64,000 nt of DNA from Bacteroidota bacterium (GTDB lineage: Bacteria; Bacteroidota; Bacteroidia; Bacteroidales; VadinHA17), in assembly GCA_016718875.1 (NCBI GenBank), contig JADKBL010000008.1, positions 1-64,000 on the forward strand. Direction: 5' to 3'. The notes below the pieces were generated by a model, which was not told the origin of the DNA, did no database searches, and worked only from the letters and a program-made list of their open reading frames with translations. A program made the position numbers and the translations under genes. Below, one piece after another: positions 17,610-27,232 of the stretch; the stretch's first letter is position 1, and each line of letters begins with the position of its first letter.

Positions 17610-19043
17610 ATGAGAAAAATAATAATATTTCTGTTTCTTTTTTCATACCTGGGAGCACATTCCCAGTCGGCCTCCTTTGAATCGTTCCTTGCAGATTCAG
17701 TAATGACAACTTCAATTGTTTCATTCCTGGTTGCAGATGCTGACAGCGGAAATATTGTTTTTTCCTGGAATCCGGAAATAAGTCTTATTCCTGCCTCAAC
17801 AATGAAGCTTATAACATCATCAGCGGCATTAGAATTACTTGGGCCCGGCTATACTTTCAGCACAACAGTTGGATATTCAGGCACAATAAGCAGGTCAGGA
17901 CGACTCGATGGCAATATAATAATCCGGGGAGGAGGAGATCCTTCACTGGGTTCAGAATATTTCAGTGATCATTATGGCGATTTTACTAAAGCATGGGGCG
18001 CGGAGATAAAAAAAACAGGTATCAGAAAAATCAGGGGAAAAGTAATTGCCGATGATTCATATTTTGACTACGAACCGGTGGCACCCAGATGGCTATGGGA
18101 GGATATCGGAGTATATTACGGAGCAGGTGTTTACGGATTGTCAGTGTTTGATAACAGCTGCAGGATCATTGTAAAATCATCGCCTGACAGTTCACATGTT
18201 GAAATTCTGGGAATTGAACCAGGACTATTCAATTATCCACTTACAAACAGACTAAAAGCATCAGGCAGCAAGGAAAACTGGTATGTCTATATGACACCAT
18301 ACAGTTCCGGAGGATGGCTTTCGGGAACAATTCCTGTCAGCAATGATTCACTTGTTCTTGACGCTTCAATTCCTGATCCTCCCCTGCTTATCGCCGGAAT
18401 ATTAAATAATAAAATTGAATCAGAGGGTATTAAAATTAGATTTGAGCCTTCAACTGCCAGGCTTGAACCTGGAAGTATTACTAATAAATTTACCGCAATC
18501 ACAGAGACCGTCTCTCCCCTGCTCTCTTTTATTACAGATGTTCTGAACAAGGAAAGTGTCAATCTCTATGCAGAACACCTTGTCAAGGAACTGGGCAGAC
18601 AGTACAGGGGAAAAGGCACAACAATTGACGGATTGTATGTTATTAAGGATTTTATTTCCGGAGCAGGAATTGATACCACAGGATTGTTTTTTGAAGACGG
18701 CAGCGGACTCTCTGCGAGGAATGGTATAAATGCAGAAAGCCTGGTAAAGCTGTTGTTATATATGAAAAATAAAGGGAAATACTTCTCTGAATTCTATTCT
18801 TCACTTCCTGATGCAGGAATTAACGGGACTCTTTCAAAATATTTTTCAGATCCGGTATTTGAATCGAACCTCAAGGCCAAGAGCGGATCAATGACAAGAG
18901 TCAGATGCTATGCCGGTTATTTCACAACTTCTTCAGGTAAACAAATGGCATTCAGCATTTTAGTTAATAACTTTCAGGGATCATCCGGCTATATAATTTC
19001 ATATATTGAAGAGATCCTGAAAGAAATAATAATAAATGAATGA
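17610..19043 (+). CDS. dacB: D-alanyl-D-alanine carboxypeptidase/endopeptidase (PBP4 type)
   Basis: 477-residue periplasmic penicillin-binding protein of the S13 family that trims or cleaves peptidoglycan cross-links. A signal peptide (residues 1-19, ending GAHSQ) is followed by the SxxK motif STMK at 63-66 (nucleophile Ser63), the SxN motif within KESVNLYAEHL and the KSG triad in LKAKSGSMTRVR. The region between SxxK and SxN carries the large inserted domains of PBP4. Translation is probably coupled to rlmN (2-bp gap). Confidence 0.93.
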   Translation: MRKIIIFLFLFSYLGAHSQSASFESFLADSVMTTSIVSFLVADADSGNIVFSWNPEISLIPASTMKLITSSAALELLGPGYTFSTTVGYSGTISRSGRLDGNIIIRGGGDPSLGSEYFSDHYGDFTKAWGAEIKKTGIRKIRGKVIADDSYFDYEPVAPRWLWEDIGVYYGAGVYGLSVFDNSCRIIVKSSPDSSHVEILGIEPGLFNYPLTNRLKASGSKENWYVYMTPYSSGGWLSGTIPVSNDSLVLDASIPDPPLLIAGILNNKIESEGIKIRFEPSTARLEPGSITNKFTAITETVSPLLSFITDVLNKESVNLYAEHLVKELGRQYRGKGTTIDGLYVIKDFISGAGIDTTGLFFEDGSGLSARNGINAESLVKLLLYMKNKGKYFSEFYSSLPDAGINGTLSKYFSDPVFESNLKAKSGSMTRVRCYAGYFTTSSGKQMAFSILVNNFQGSSGYIISYIEEILKEIIINE

Positions 19044-19096
19044 TGGCCTTACCTGCCTCAAGTTGTAAAGTAGACTAATGTAAAATTACCAGGAGT

Positions 19097-21067
19097 CTAA
19101 ACGTCGATCTTTGCGTACTTCGCATGGGTTTCAATGAACTCCCTTCTTGGAGGAACCTCGTCGCCCATAAGCATTGAGAAAATGTGATCAGCTTCCGCAG
19201 CACTTTCAATAGTAACCTGTCTGAGGGTTCTGGTTTCCGGATTCATAGTTGTAGACCACAGCTGCTCTGCGTTCATTTCTCCAAGACCTTTGTATCTCTG
19301 AATTCCAACCGCCGACTCTTTACCTTGTCCCATCTCAAGGACAGCTGCTTCACGGTCTTCCTCTGTCCAGCAATAGCGCTCTGATTTACCTTTCTTTACA
19401 AGATAGAGCGGTGGTGTTGCAATGTATATGTTACCTCCTTTGATAAGGTCGACCATATACCTGAAGAAGAAAGTCATGATTAGAGTGGTAATATGCGAAC
19501 CGTCAACGTCGGCATCGGTCATGATTATTATCTTATGATAACGCAGACCCTCAATATTCAGGGCTTTGCTGTCCTCATCAGTTCCTATATTGACTCCGAG
19601 TGCGGTAAAGATATTCTTGATTTCCTCACTTTCAAATATTCTGTGTTGCATAGCCTTTTCAACATTGAGGATTTTTCCCCTGAGTGGCAGAATAGCCTGA
19701 AAGCGGCGGTCCCTTCCCTGTTTAGCTGTACCGCCTGCAGAGTCACCCTCGACAAGGTAGATCTCACATTTTGAGGCATCCCTGTCGGCGCAGTCAGCCA
19801 GTTTACCGGGCAGGCCTGAACCGGAAAGAACATTTTTACGCTGAACAAGTTCGCGTGCTTTGCGGGCAGCGTGACGTGCTGTTGCAGCAAGTATTACCTT
19901 TTGAACGATTATCCTTGCATCTTTGGGATTCTCCTCAAGATAATTGGAAAGAGCAGTGCTTACAGCCTGATCTACAGCACCCATAACCTCATTGTTTCCA
20001 AGTTTGGTTTTAGTCTGACCTTCAAACTGAGGTTCCTGTACTTTCACAGAGATAATTGCTGTTAGTCCTTCTCTGAAGTCATCGCCATTAATATCAAACT
20101 TAAGCTTTGATGTGGCACCTGAATCTTCTGCATACTTTTTAAGCGTACGGGTAAGTCCTCTTCTGAAACCTGCAAGGTGAGTTCCACCCTCAATTGTATT
20201 TATATTATTAACATATGAATACACATTCTCTGAGAATGAGCTGTTATATTGCAAAGCTATCTCAACTGGGACTTCAGTCTTATCAAATGTTATGTGAATT
20301 ACTTTTTCGATAATCCTCTCCCTGTTTGCATCAATATATGCCACAAACTCCTTAAGTCCGTCCTCTGAATGAAATTCCTCATACCTTGGAGACCCGCCGT
20401 TACCATCCTCCACTGTTTCTCTCTTATCCTTGAGGGTAAGAAGAATGCCTTTGTTCAGATAGGCAAGCTCACGCAGACGTGCTGCCAGTATTTCAAAATT
20501 AAATTCGGTTGTCTGAAAAATGGAACCATCCGGTTTGAAAGTGATCTCAGTTCCTGACTTATCAGATTTCCCAATTTCTTCAACTGCAGTGGCAGGTTTC
20601 CCTTTCCTGTAAACCTGTCTGAATATTTGTCCTTCACGCATAACAACTGCTGTCAGTTCATCCGAGAGGGCATTTACACAGGATACCCCAACACCATGAA
20701 GTCCGCCTGATACCTTATATGAATCCTTATCAAACTTACCTCCAGCATGAAGAACAGTCATAACAACCTCAAGTGCTGATTTCTTTTCCTTTTCCATTAT
20801 GCCGGTAGGAATACCTCTTCCATCATCACTCACAGTGACTGAACCATTCTCGTGAATAACAACATCTATTCTCCTGCAATAGCCGGCCAGTGCCTCATCT
20901 ATTGAGTTGTCAACTACTTCATAAACCAGATGATGAAGACCTTTAATGCCAATATCACCAATATACATTGCAGGTCTTTTCCTCACTGCCTCAAGACCTT
21001 CCAGGACCTGTATATTATCCGCTGAATAGTCAATACTGTCCTGCAACTTTTTTTCTTTGTCGTTCAT
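19097..21067 (-). CDS. gyrB: DNA gyrase subunit B
   Basis: ATPase subunit of gyrase, which introduces negative supercoils with GyrA. GHKL ATPase motifs are seen (VVDNSIDEALAG, DDGRGIPTG, GGLHGVGVSCVNALS), then the transducer domain, the TOPRIM segment (YLVEGDSAGGTAKQGRDR, and DADVDGSHI for metal binding), and the C-terminal RYKGLGEMNAEQLW and TMNPETRTLRQV. I start at the ATG at 21067 (MNDKEKKLQD); the frame could also begin at a TTG 24 bases upstream, but that TTG overlaps the best ribosome-binding-like GGAGGA. The protein is about 656 residues, normal for the phylum. Confidence 0.96.
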   Translation of the reverse strand: MNDKEKKLQDSIDYSADNIQVLEGLEAVRKRPAMYIGDIGIKGLHHLVYEVVDNSIDEALAGYCRRIDVVIHENGSVTVSDDGRGIPTGIMEKEKKSALEVVMTVLHAGGKFDKDSYKVSGGLHGVGVSCVNALSDELTAVVMREGQIFRQVYRKGKPATAVEEIGKSDKSGTEITFKPDGSIFQTTEFNFEILAARLRELAYLNKGILLTLKDKRETVEDGNGGSPRYEEFHSEDGLKEFVAYIDANRERIIEKVIHITFDKTEVPVEIALQYNSSFSENVYSYVNNINTIEGGTHLAGFRRGLTRTLKKYAEDSGATSKLKFDINGDDFREGLTAIISVKVQEPQFEGQTKTKLGNNEVMGAVDQAVSTALSNYLEENPKDARIIVQKVILAATARHAARKARELVQRKNVLSGSGLPGKLADCADRDASKCEIYLVEGDSAGGTAKQGRDRRFQAILPLRGKILNVEKAMQHRIFESEEIKNIFTALGVNIGTDEDSKALNIEGLRYHKIIIMTDADVDGSHITTLIMTFFFRYMVDLIKGGNIYIATPPLYLVKKGKSERYCWTEEDREAAVLEMGQGKESAVGIQRYKGLGEMNAEQLWSTTMNPETRTLRQVTIESAAEADHIFSMLMGDEVPPRREFIETHAKYAKIDV

Positions 21068-21262
21068 TTTTATATTTTTTAAATCCTCCAATGTGTATTA
21101 AAAACCACCATTAAAAGCTGCATTTGCTACATCTTTTTCCTGAATCAATAATAAAATTAAGATGTTGAAATCAGAATATTCTTTTTTTTGGTTCCCCGTA
21201 CCAGATCCAACTTCACTTTTCCTCTTATAAATTATTGATATTATGATTATTAATAAACCGGA

Positions 21263-21270
21263 CAAATATA
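21263..21270 (-). promoter_or_regulatory. possible gyrB -7 element
   Basis: Minus strand TATATTTG, a full match to TAnnTTTG. No TTTG is found 19-21 bases further upstream, so the assignment rests on the -7 element alone. Confidence 0.35.
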
Positions 21271-21291
21271 CGGAATAAAAACGATTTTTCA

Positions 21292-21326
21292 GTGAAAAAA
21301 GAGTAAAAATAATGCTCTTTTTTCAC
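21292..21326. terminator. A/T-rich inverted repeat between gyrB and the barrel gene
   Basis: GTGAAAAAAGAG (21292-21303) and CTCTTTTTTCAC (21315-21326) form a perfect 12-bp stem around an 11-base loop. With the hairpin at 21400-21423 it could stop transcription coming from the barrel gene before gyrB. Its position near -25 to -60 of the predicted gyrB promoter also leaves room for a regulatory role. Confidence 0.5.
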
Positions 21327-21399
21327 CAAGAAATTAACAGTTTAGATTGTCATCTGGTCTTGCAGTCTGCTGGTCCAGCAGCCGGCGAGTGTCAGAACC

Positions 21400-21423
21400 A
21401 AAATGTAACAAATGTTACATTTT
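21400..21423 (-). terminator. hairpin just after the barrel-protein stop codon
   Basis: AAAATGTAAC and GTTACATTTT form a perfect 10-bp stem with the loop AAAT. On the minus strand it starts 6 bases after the stop codon at 21430-21432 and the transcript then ends in UUUU, as in a factor-independent terminator. Confidence 0.6.
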
Positions 21424-21429
21424 AAATTC

Positions 21430-23161
21430 CTAAAGGCTATAGGTGAAACCTACCAGGAACAGGAATCTCTGGGAAGGGTAATAAGCCCATTCGTAGTAAT
21501 CATTGAATGAGATATTATTAAACCTTGTCCAGAATGAAAGTATTTTAGAATAACGGTATTCTGCTGTCAGGTTAATGTTGAAATGTGATGGCATCTCTAT
21601 CTCTTTCTGTATGTAACCACTGTTCCTGCTGAAATAATCCCCATTAATTACGTTTGTGCGCTTACCGATACCTGTAAGTTCAACTCCTGCAACTATTTTA
21701 TCCCTGAGGTTGTAATCAAGTCCTGCCATAAAATCCCATGATGGTTTATTCCAGGGGGTAATTCCAAAACTGTAATTATAATAATTTGCAGCACCTGAAA
21801 AAGAAAGTTTGTCGGAGATTTCCCCTGTCATTTCGCCATGTAAGTTTAGCAGCTCACCGGGATTTGACATGAACATGAAATAATTACCCATTGCTCTTGG
21901 AACAGTAGTAGTTGGGGAAACAAAGCTGGAATAGAACAGCATCGACTGTATCATCGAATAAGATGCGGAAAGAAGGTAATTTCCTCCTATTCCGTTGTTC
22001 CCTTTTAATCCAGCCGAAATGATAAGCTCGTGATCGGTATCAGGAAGGCCGAACAGCAGTGCATCAGGTTGGGAGCCAAAGAATTTTCTGTTAGCGAGAA
22101 AAGGATTCTCTGATACAATTTTCAAAGGATCTTTTTCTCGAGATACCCTGATAATTCAGCGAAAAAATTTAAATATGAAGGCATAACAGCGAAGCCAAAT
22201 TCAACATCAGGATAGATATGAAACTCGTTTGCCCTGTCTCTGAGAGCTTCAAAACCAAGCTTGAAATTCCACTGCTCATTTGATTTTTTGATAAAGGGAC
22301 TTACCGAAACAATGTATTCATTTTCAATTGTAAAATAATCCGACGGCAAATACATTTCAAAATTCACACCTGAACCAACATAAAATTGCTTCACTGATTT
22401 TGCGAATAATCCATCTACACGTATGAGCTGCTGATACAGGTCTTTTGTATGATGGAAATAATCATATGAGAGATTAACATTATAGAGAGGTTATTAGAAT
22501 CAAGTGTTGCTGAAGACAATGAGGCTTTGGCTCCGATATTATTATACTTCATCCTGACACTATCCTTTTCAGGAACATAACCTGTAATAGCAGGATCATA
22601 TCCATATGCATACCTTATCTTCTGTGTAAAATCCACTGATCCTTCAAGCAGACTTTTCTTAATGAATTTCTTTCCAAAGAGAGAAGCATCATTATCCATA
22701 TAACCTGCAAATACCTTCTCATCATTTTCAAGCTTAACCTTGCCATTTGAAGAGAAATGGCGAGCATATAGTCCGACAGCTCCCTTTTTTGATCTTTCGT
22801 TGGTAATACTAAGTTCACCAAATGGTGACAGATATGTTCCAAGTCCGGCAGTAATGTAGCTCTTGTAAAGTTTAGGAAGAGGGTCAGGAAGCAGGGCCGC
22901 TGCCTTGATCGGGCTAACAGTATATTCCGGCATAAATGGTTCGGCATTCACCTCATACCTGAACTGAGGTTTGATCTGCATGGTATCTTTCAGTTCAGGC
23001 AGGAAGCTTCTTTTTCTCACAACATTAAGTGATGGTTTGTAAGGATTATAAAGGGTTACTTCCCTTTGCAGGGCTGATTCCTGAGTTTCCTGAGCAATGG
23101 CGGAAAACAGGGTGATGATAATCAGCAGTGCTATATTTATGGTTCTTTTAATCATTTTCAT
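21430..23161 (-). CDS. outer-membrane beta-barrel (TonB-receptor-like) protein, two frameshifts
   Basis: One gene split over three frames. The first part (22415-23161) has a signal peptide (MKMIKRTINIALLIIITLFSA) and MEYTVSPIK-like strands; the second (22122-22394) and third (21430-22125) continue the barrel with alternating aromatic strands and end in the sequence FLFLVGFTYSL, an outer-membrane C-terminal strand with aromatic positions. Frame changes lie in the CT repeat at 22485-22490 (reading on gives NVNLSYDYFHHTKDLYQQLI) and in the T run at 22132-22136, where one base more restores GYLEKKDPLKIVSENPF. The repaired protein is about 577 residues. No plug or carboxypeptidase-like domain is visible, so it is not a classical TonB receptor. 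It lies 49 bp downstream of the TPR gene, probably in one operon. Confidence 0.7.
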
Positions 23162-23210
23162 TCAGTTTCTTGTTCTCTTTACCGGAAATATCATAATACT
23201 AACAGAAAAA

Positions 23211-25199
23211 TCACTGTTGCTTTTTCTCTTCAAGGGCTGATAATCTGGATTTTACTTCATCTAGTATACCATCGTTCTCAATTTCATAATAATCGCGAAG
23301 GCTCTGAAGAGTCACTCTTGCCTGCAGCAGGTCACCTTTCTGCTGACTAATATCTGCAAGGAGAAGGAACACTCTGGCCATCCAGTACTGATGTGGAGTT
23401 TTCTGATCAATGTACTCTGTTATGACTCTTTCTGATTCGGCTGTTTTATTTTGTTTGAGTAAAAGCTCGGCTATCCTGTATTTCGATTCAGCACCTTCCA
23501 TACTGGTTACCTCAGTTCCCACTTTTCTGAAATCATTTATTGCATCATCAAATTTACTGAGGCTGTAGTTTGCCTTTGCTCTCATAAATACGGCCTCCCT
23601 GATAAGCTCCTCCGGTATATTTGGCAACACAGTGATCTTATCGGCAGCAGCGATAGTATTTTGTGCATCACCTATAAAAGAAGCTGACTGAAGCTGACCT
23701 TTAAGTGCTGTAAGTTTATTCACATCATTAACGGCAATCATTTCAAGCTTTCTGAAATATTCAAGGGCTTCCTCAAATTCTTCCTGCTTAAAAAGTATTT
23801 CAGAAGACGCCAGTAATGATTGTTCAAGGAACTGGTTGTTGGGTTCAGCAGCAACCTCTTCATAAAGTTTTAATGCCTCTTCTGATTTTCCGGAAAGATT
23901 CAGACACTCAGCCAGATAAAATTTGGCGTTTATTCTAAAACTGCCCTCCGGGAATTCGGTGAGATAACTTGTAAAGACCTCGGTTGCCCTGTCATACTTT
24001 GCAGCTATATAAAGATTTTCTCCTGATGTATAAAGAAGAGAGTCTTTCTGTGACATATCAACATTGCCATAACCGTCAAGTGTCTTCAGGTAAGAAAAGT
24101 ATGCTTCAACGTCATTTATCTCAGTATAAGTGTTCTTTAAGCCTGTAAGTGCGTACCTTGCTTCGGGAGATGATTTATAGTTTTCGATAACTTTTTTATA
24201 CTGGGCGATAGCTTTTTCATTCTGATTCAGATTATAATAAAGCAGGCCTAGCTGTAAAATTGCTCTCGGCACAAGTGCACTGTTCTGATAATCAGTAATT
24301 ACAGAGTTGAAGTCTGCTTCGGCTTTAGTATAATCCTCAAGAACCTGATAAGCTCTTCCTCTTTCAAATATGGCAGTCGGAACTATTGCTGACTGAGGAT
24401 ATTTAACTGTAAGGGCAGTCAGCACGTCAACCTTTCCCCTGTTGTCATTCATCAGTCCCAGGGCAAAACCTTTCTGGTACATTGCATAATCGGCATCAAG
24501 ATTTCCGAATGCAATAACCCTGTCATAATACTGAATGGATGTCTGATAATCCATTGAGATAAAATAGCAGTCGGCAATCCTGTTGAGAGCATCAGCCATA
24601 ACTTCCGGCTTGACATCAGAGGCAGAGGTTTCAAAAATTTTAAGATGGTTTAATGCACCGGAATAATCTTTCAGGTTGAACAGTGCTGATCCGAGACTAT
24701 ATCTGACCATCTGGTATTCCTCAACGCTCATCGAACCCGGGATTCCCATAAACAACTCATAATCAGCTCTTGCTTTATCATAATGAGCAAGCCGGTACCA
24801 TGCTTCACCTCTCCAGAAAATTGCTCTTGCTCTCAGAGAGCGATTGTACTTTTCATACTTGAGTGATTTTTCAAACATATTTACAGATGCCTCTATCTCA
24901 ACGTTTCTGAAGAGCTCAAGACCTCTGTAAAATGCAACACGCTGATAAGCCTCCTCCAGCTTTTTGTCCTTATTCACGATTTTGTCAAGTGATGCAAGAG
25001 CAGATTTATAGTTTTTCACCTGAAGATAAGTGGCCACCAGGTAATCATAAGCCTCCTGTATTCTTTCTGATCCGGGGTAGAGCTGAATGTATTCTGTAAA
25101 TGCCGCAATGGTCTCACCAAAAGGAGAATAGGAGGTCTCATAGGTAAGTTTTGCATAATTGAAAAGCGACTCTTCCTGTATAGCCTTGTCATATGACAT
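23211..25199 (-). CDS. TPR-repeat protein, C-terminal part (frameshifted from the next entry)
   Basis: 662 codons of consecutive tetratricopeptide-like helix pairs, with repeats such as AIQYYDRVIAFG, AIAQYKKVIENY and ALKLYEEVAAEP. The ATG at 25199 is internal. The frame is open and coding upstream of it (LAFGEASKMSYDKAIQEE), and removing one T at 25226-25227 fuses it to the upstream part as NRARLAFGEASK. The full protein would be about 1,008 residues, a size common for a large TPR protein of Bacteroidetes. It is a probable periplasmic scaffold acting with the downstream barrel protein, but the function is not established. Confidence 0.8.
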   Translation of the reverse strand: MSYDKAIQEESLFNYAKLTYETSYSPFGETIAAFTEYIQLYPGSERIQEAYDYLVATYLQVKNYKSALASLDKIVNKDKKLEEAYQRVAFYRGLELFRNVEIEASVNMFEKSLKYEKYNRSLRARAIFWRGEAWYRLAHYDKARADYELFMGIPGSMSVEEYQMVRYSLGSALFNLKDYSGALNHLKIFETSASDVKPEVMADALNRIADCYFISMDYQTSIQYYDRVIAFGNLDADYAMYQKGFALGLMNDNRGKVDVLTALTVKYPQSAIVPTAIFERGRAYQVLEDYTKAEADFNSVITDYQNSALVPRAILQLGLLYYNLNQNEKAIAQYKKVIENYKSSPEARYALTGLKNTYTEINDVEAYFSYLKTLDGYGNVDMSQKDSLLYTSGENLYIAAKYDRATEVFTSYLTEFPEGSFRINAKFYLAECLNLSGKSEEALKLYEEVAAEPNNQFLEQSLLASSEILFKQEEFEEALEYFRKLEMIAVNDVNKLTALKGQLQSASFIGDAQNTIAAADKITVLPNIPEELIREAVFMRAKANYSLSKFDDAINDFRKVGTEVTSMEGAESKYRIAELLLKQNKTAESERVITEYIDQKTPHQYWMARVFLLLADISQQKGDLLQARVTLQSLRDYYEIENDGILDEVKSRLSALEEKKQQ

Positions 25200-25200
25200 C

Positions 25201-26238
25201 TTAGAAGCTTCTCCAAATGCAAGCCTTGGCCCTGTTCTTGTCAGCTTTTTTAAGATAGCAGTCCCCCAGCAGGTTCCATATATTCTGAGTTAAAAGGTCA
25301 TTCCTTACCCCTATCTCAAGAAAGATCTTCACAGCCTGATCGATTTCTCCAGTTTTATAATAGCAGTAGCCGAGCTGGTATTTGTCGGCCCGGTCACTTG
25401 ACTTTGCTCCCTCTGAATATTTCTCCAGATATGTAAGTGCATCATTATATTTTCCCTTGTTATAATAGGCATCTCCGATAAACCTGTATAGTTCGATACT
25501 TCTCTCTTTACCGGCTGATTTAAGAAGTGCAGGAGCAATCTCAAGTATTCCGTCATAATCCTTCTGAATGTATAGTATCTGGACAATATAGAAGGGAACG
25601 ATTGCACCAAAAGTCTCATCATCCTTAAGCTTCATAAAGCCCTCCATTGCAGTCTGATACATTTTCTGCTCATAGGCAATCTGGGAGAAATAATATATTG
25701 CAGGAGGGGTATATTCCGTATCAATGTCCTTTATTTCCGAGAACATTAGAAGTGCCTTGCTCTGGTCGCCTTTTGAATAAAGAGAATAACCATATCTGAA
25801 AAAATACTCTGGCAGTTTTTCCTTTTCAAGATGCTGCCTGTTCACAGTTTCATAATAAGAAACAGCCTTTCGGTAATTTTTATTCTGGTAGAAATAGTTT
25901 CCCAGGGCCAGTCTGCCTTCATTGAGGCGGGGACTTTCAGGATAGCTCGCAATAAATGTCATCATCCTGTATTCTGCATCAGGATTAAAGAGGTTCATCG
26001 CAGAAATTGCGCTGTAATATTCAGCTTCAGCCACATCAATACTGCCTTTGTCCCTTTCATTTTTAACATACGAATCAAAAAGCCTGATGGCGCCGGCGTA
26101 CTTTTCCTTATAGAATAATTCCATCCCCCTGTTGTAATCAGATCCCAGCTCTTTATCGGTAAAAGGTACCTGAGCTGAGAGCTGAAAGAAGAAGATCAGC
26201 AGGATTCCGGAAATAAAAATCAGTTTTCTTCTGTTCAT
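25201..26238 (-). CDS. TPR-repeat protein, N-terminal part with signal peptide
   Basis: 345 codons beginning MNRRKLIFISGILLIFFFQLSAQ, a signal peptide, so the protein is exported. TPR-like repeats follow (AIRLFDSYVKNE, KAVSYYETVNRQ, ALLMFSEIKDID, DALTYLEKYSEG, QAVKIFLEIGVR). The last six codons (CIWRSF) are out-of-frame readthrough; the true sequence continues in the entry at 23211-25199. No other gene lies between 26239 and the FtsE start, and no convincing promoter was found in that gap. Confidence 0.8.
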   Translation of the reverse strand: MNRRKLIFISGILLIFFFQLSAQVPFTDKELGSDYNRGMELFYKEKYAGAIRLFDSYVKNERDKGSIDVAEAEYYSAISAMNLFNPDAEYRMMTFIASYPESPRLNEGRLALGNYFYQNKNYRKAVSYYETVNRQHLEKEKLPEYFFRYGYSLYSKGDQSKALLMFSEIKDIDTEYTPPAIYYFSQIAYEQKMYQTAMEGFMKLKDDETFGAIVPFYIVQILYIQKDYDGILEIAPALLKSAGKERSIELYRFIGDAYYNKGKYNDALTYLEKYSEGAKSSDRADKYQLGYCYYKTGEIDQAVKIFLEIGVRNDLLTQNIWNLLGDCYLKKADKNRAKACIWRSF

Positions 26239-26495
26239 AACTTATTTTTTTCGGCAACAGATTTAAGTCAACCGGGAAGGACAATATCAGCACCCGGATA
26301 CCTAATAATCTAATTGTTAGCCATATATAACACTAAGTCATTTTTAAATTATGCGTAAAATTACAACTATTAAACGGCGGCTTCCGGTCTTTATTATTGA
26401 ATTTATTAACATATAAATGTTAGTTATCAATTCTTTCTTTATTTTGTAATGAAATGGACAGAGGATTAACCGGCCTCACATTAACAGTTATTATT

Positions 26496-27206
26496 ATGCA
26501 GGATACTCTTCCACTTGATGTTATAATAGAATTAACTGAATGTACAATCTGGCAGCAGGACCATCTTGTACTTTCCGATGTAAATCTCACTGTAGGCAAA
26601 GGTGAATTTATTTACCTTGTTGGCAAGGTTGGAAGCGGAAAATCGAGCCTGATAAAAACACTCAATGCTCAGATTCCTCTGAAAAGCGGAACGGCACTGG
26701 TTGCAGGTTACAACCTTGGCAAAATTAAAAGGAGGGAGATTCCTTACCTTAGGAGGAAAATCGGTATTGTCTTCCAGGATTTTCAGCTGCTTACTGACAG
26801 GTCAGTTAATGATAATCTTGAATTCGTACTCAGGTCGACCGGATGGAAAAACAAATCAGAGATTGATACCCGCATCGGGGAAGTACTTGAAAAAGTAGGG
26901 CTGAATCTGAAAGGATATAAAATGCCTCATCAGCTTTCGGGAGGTGAACAGCAAAGGGTTGTTATTGGCAGAGCACTTCTGAACGATCCTGATATTATCC
27001 TTGCTGATGAACCAACAGGCAACCTCGATCCTGAAACTTCGGAAGGCATAATAAGGCTTCTCACCGATATAAGCAGAACAGGAAGGGCGGTTGTTGTTGC
27101 AACTCATAACTACACTCTTCTCAAAAAGTTCTATGCCAGAACTTTAAAGTGCGAAGACGGCAAACTGATACCGGCGCTTGAGGATGAGGAGATAGAGTTG
27201 ATCTAG
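26496..27206 (+). CDS. ftsE: FtsE-like ABC transporter ATP-binding protein
   Basis: 236-residue ABC ATPase of the FtsE/LolD class. The Walker A motif is GKVGSGKSS (residues about 44-52), the Q-loop is in FQDFQLL, the signature LSGGEQQR, Walker B is IILADEPTGNLDP, and the switch His is in ATHNYTLL. IVFQDFQLLTDRSVNDNLEFVL is typical of FtsE, which with FtsX couples ATP hydrolysis to peptidoglycan hydrolases at the septum. No ftsX is adjacent, as is often the case in this phylum. I start at the ATG at 26496 (MQDTLPLDVIIEL); the upstream ATG at 26454 would add 14 residues of little family likeness. The stop codon lies in a heptamer array. Confidence 0.85.
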   Translation: MQDTLPLDVIIELTECTIWQQDHLVLSDVNLTVGKGEFIYLVGKVGSGKSSLIKTLNAQIPLKSGTALVAGYNLGKIKRREIPYLRRKIGIVFQDFQLLTDRSVNDNLEFVLRSTGWKNKSEIDTRIGEVLEKVGLNLKGYKMPHQLSGGEQQRVVIGRALLNDPDIILADEPTGNLDPETSEGIIRLLTDISRTGRAVVVATHNYTLLKKFYARTLKCEDGKLIPALEDEEIELI

Positions 27207-27232
27207 GTACCGGTTACCGGATACCGGTTTTA
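27206..27232. repeat. heptamer array GNTACCG at the ftsE stop
   Basis: GGTACCG, GTTACCG, GATACCG and a degenerate GTTTTAG unit in direct repetition, filling the gap between the convergent ftsE and GH26-like stop codons. The nested ACCGGT words allow small hairpins, so a terminator role is possible. Confidence 0.75.

Larger units (their letters stand above)
21068..21429. other. intergenic region upstream of gyrB
   Basis: About 360 bases without a gene. It holds a possible gyrB -7 element (TATATTTG on the minus strand, 21263-21270, giving a long leader of about 190 bases; no clear -33 partner), an A/T-rich 12-bp hairpin at 21292-21326, a small GC hairpin CTGCTGG/CCAGCAG at 21367-21381 and a 10-bp hairpin at 21400-21423 after the upstream gene. 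No open frame of note. Confidence 0.5.

Noticed and set aside
19097..21429. Replication origin near gyrB
   Set aside because: No cluster of DnaA boxes, no dnaA or dnaN, only A/T-rich hairpins.
22122..22394. Separate small proteins in the barrel and HAD/PfkB regions
   Set aside because: The pieces start at GTG, TTG or internal codons, and each continues the fold of the neighbouring piece after a one- or two-base correction.
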